Assembly: GCA_017882985.1 (NCBI GenBank)
Contig: JADGOK010000041.1
Span: 1 to 7,051 of the forward strand
Source of the DNA: Acidimicrobiales bacterium
GTDB taxonomy: Bacteria > Actinomycetota > Acidimicrobiia > Acidimicrobiales > RAAP-2
Reading direction: 5' to 3'
Length of the DNA: 7,051 nucleotides
Below, piece by piece: positions 6,336-7,051 of the stretch; position 1 is the first letter of the stretch, and each line of letters opens with the position of its first letter. The notes beneath the pieces are model-generated. The model ran no database searches. It was not told where the DNA came from and was given only the letters and a program-made list of their open reading frames with translations. A program made the position numbers and the translations under genes.

Positions 6336-7051
6336 CGTGCGTCGCGAGCTGGTCGCGACGATACTGCCCACCAGCACCAGCGGGAAGCCCAGCACGATCC
6401 CAATGGTGAGCGGTTCGCTGAGAAAGACAATGCCCAGGACGACGGCGATGGCGGTGTTCACGTAGGTGACGACCACGCTTCTCGTCGAGCCGACTTCCTT
6501 GACGAGCTCGAAGAAGACGAGGAATGCGCCAGCGGTGCAGATGACCGAGAGGACCCCGACAGTGGTCCACGTCTCGGATGAAATTGCTCGTGGCCAGTGC
6601 ACGATCGTCCAGGGGATCCAGCACAGGGCCACGACCGAGGTCGCTCCGGCGACGACGACGATGCCGGGGACGTAGTGCAATTTGGTGGCGAGGATGACCG
6701 GACCGACGGAGTAGCCGAGACAGACGAGCAGCATCAGACCTATCCACTCGAACGATCCACCGCGAATCCCGAGACCTACCAGCAGTGCGACGCCCAGCGC
6801 TCCGATGGCGAGGCCGAGCAGGCGCCGAGGGGTGACGTGGTCCTCGGTTCTGCGCACGCGTTGTCCGACGACGGAGAAGAGCGGCACCGCGCAGATCAGC
6901 AGGCTGGTGAGCGAACTGGTGATGTGGCGCTCGGAGGTCGCCATGAGGTACCAAGGAATCCCGAATTCGATGATCGCGAAGATCGCGATCCACTTGAGGT
7001 GCGACCAGAGCAGTGCGAACTGCCGGCGGGCGATCACGAGCGGCACGAGCA
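6312..7051 (-). CDS. EamA/DMT-family transporter, partial (N-terminus outside window)
   Basis: An inner-membrane transporter of the drug/metabolite transporter superfamily; the substrate is unknown. The reading frame is open to the right edge. Numbering from an in-window GTG at 7046 gives 244 residues, with hydrophobic segments at about 18-37, 44-61, 75-93, 100-119, 127-147, 160-180, 190-208 and 213-231. These eight match TM3-TM10 of the usual ten, so TM1-TM2 (about 50-70 residues) and the true start lie outside, and GTG 7046 is not the start. The second EamA repeat is typical: TAGAFLVFFELVKEVGSTRS (171-190), then VVLGIVFLSEPLTIGIVLG (202-220), whose S-E-P-L matches the family G-E-P-L, and a final helix before a short polar tail ending SANAEHA. 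It is transcribed towards the thioesterase gene, overlaps its last 24 bp, and is not part of that operon. Confidence 0.88.
   Translation of the reverse strand, partial: LVPLVIARRQFALLWSHLKWIAIFAIIEFGIPWYLMATSERHITSSLTSLLICAVPLFSVVGQRVRRTEDHVTPRRLLGLAIGALGVALLVGLGIRGGSFEWIGLMLLVCLGYSVGPVILATKLHYVPGIVVVAGATSVVALCWIPWTIVHWPRAISSETWTTVGVLSVICTAGAFLVFFELVKEVGSTRSVVVTYVNTAIAVVLGIVFLSEPLTIGIVLGFPLVLVGSIVATSSRRTSANAEHA
6340..6360. terminator. Candidate hairpin terminator between convergent genes, no U-tract
   Basis: A perfect 8-bp GC-rich stem, CGTCGCGA / TCGCGACG, closes a 5-nt loop GCTGG, starting 5 nt after the thioesterase stop. A second short inverted repeat, TCAGCG-TT-CGCTGA, spans that stop at 6322-6335. 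No T-run follows on either strand. The hairpin lies inside the C-terminal codons of the transporter gene (residues around T-S-S-R-R-T), so it could also be chance from coding constraint in GC-rich DNA. Termination is inferred from position and stem strength only. Confidence 0.3.

Noticed and set aside
6970..6991. Repeated GATCGCGA units that look like a short direct and inverted repeat
   Set aside because: They encode the hydrophobic run I-A-I-F-A-I-I of a transporter membrane helix on the - strand; repeated Ile and Ala codons explain them.
6322..6993. Alternative - strand frame of 223 codons overlapping the transporter
   Set aside because: The 6312-7051 frame gives eight clear membrane helices and the S-E-P-L motif; the alternative is an Arg/His-rich shadow frame.
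1..7051. A new defence, mobile or otherwise undescribed system
   Set aside because: Every frame is accounted for by known housekeeping families in a familiar order. There are no integrases, transposases, terminal repeats, arrays or orphan non-coding stretches.

Overview
This window is a compact stretch of housekeeping genes from a high-GC bacterium. The gene order infC-rpmI-rplT-(SpoU-family RNA methyltransferase)-pheS-pheT is the translation operon layout known from Actinobacteria; Mycobacterium tuberculosis has an SpoU-family gene (tsnR) directly after rplT. The IF3 sequence resembles Acidimicrobiia-type proteins in my memory, and an actinobacterial acyl-ACP thioesterase follows pheT. Actinobacteria, perhaps class Acidimicrobiia, is therefore my best inference. 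No search was run.

Layout: 25-639 infC (IF3), 641-835 rpmI (L35), 863-1222 rplT (L20), 1241-2062 SpoU/TrmH-family RNA 2'-O-methyltransferase, 2059-3132 pheS, 3129-5603 pheT, and 5607-6335 acyl-ACP thioesterase. All seven are on the + strand and closely packed, with gaps of 1 to 27 nt or 4-nt ATGA/GTGA overlaps, so they probably form one transcript. On the - strand, 6312-7051 holds the C-terminal part of an EamA/DMT-type membrane transporter that runs off the right edge. Its 3' end overlaps the thioesterase 3' end by 24 bp. No stretch longer than 30 nt lies outside a gene, and I see no mobile element, CRISPR array, tRNA or rRNA.

The first six genes all serve translation: initiation (IF3), two proteins of the large ribosomal subunit (L35, L20), probable rRNA or tRNA ribose methylation, and charging of tRNA-Phe by the PheS2-PheT2 enzyme. 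The thioesterase belongs to fatty-acid metabolism and seems to be a passenger at the end of the transcript. The transporter is an independent unit.

I found no previously undescribed system. The points most worth a second look are a probable AUC start codon for infC chosen by Shine-Dalgarno spacing, the overlapping convergent ends at about 6312-6360 with a strong hairpin but no U-tract, and a hotdog active-site variant in the thioesterase.
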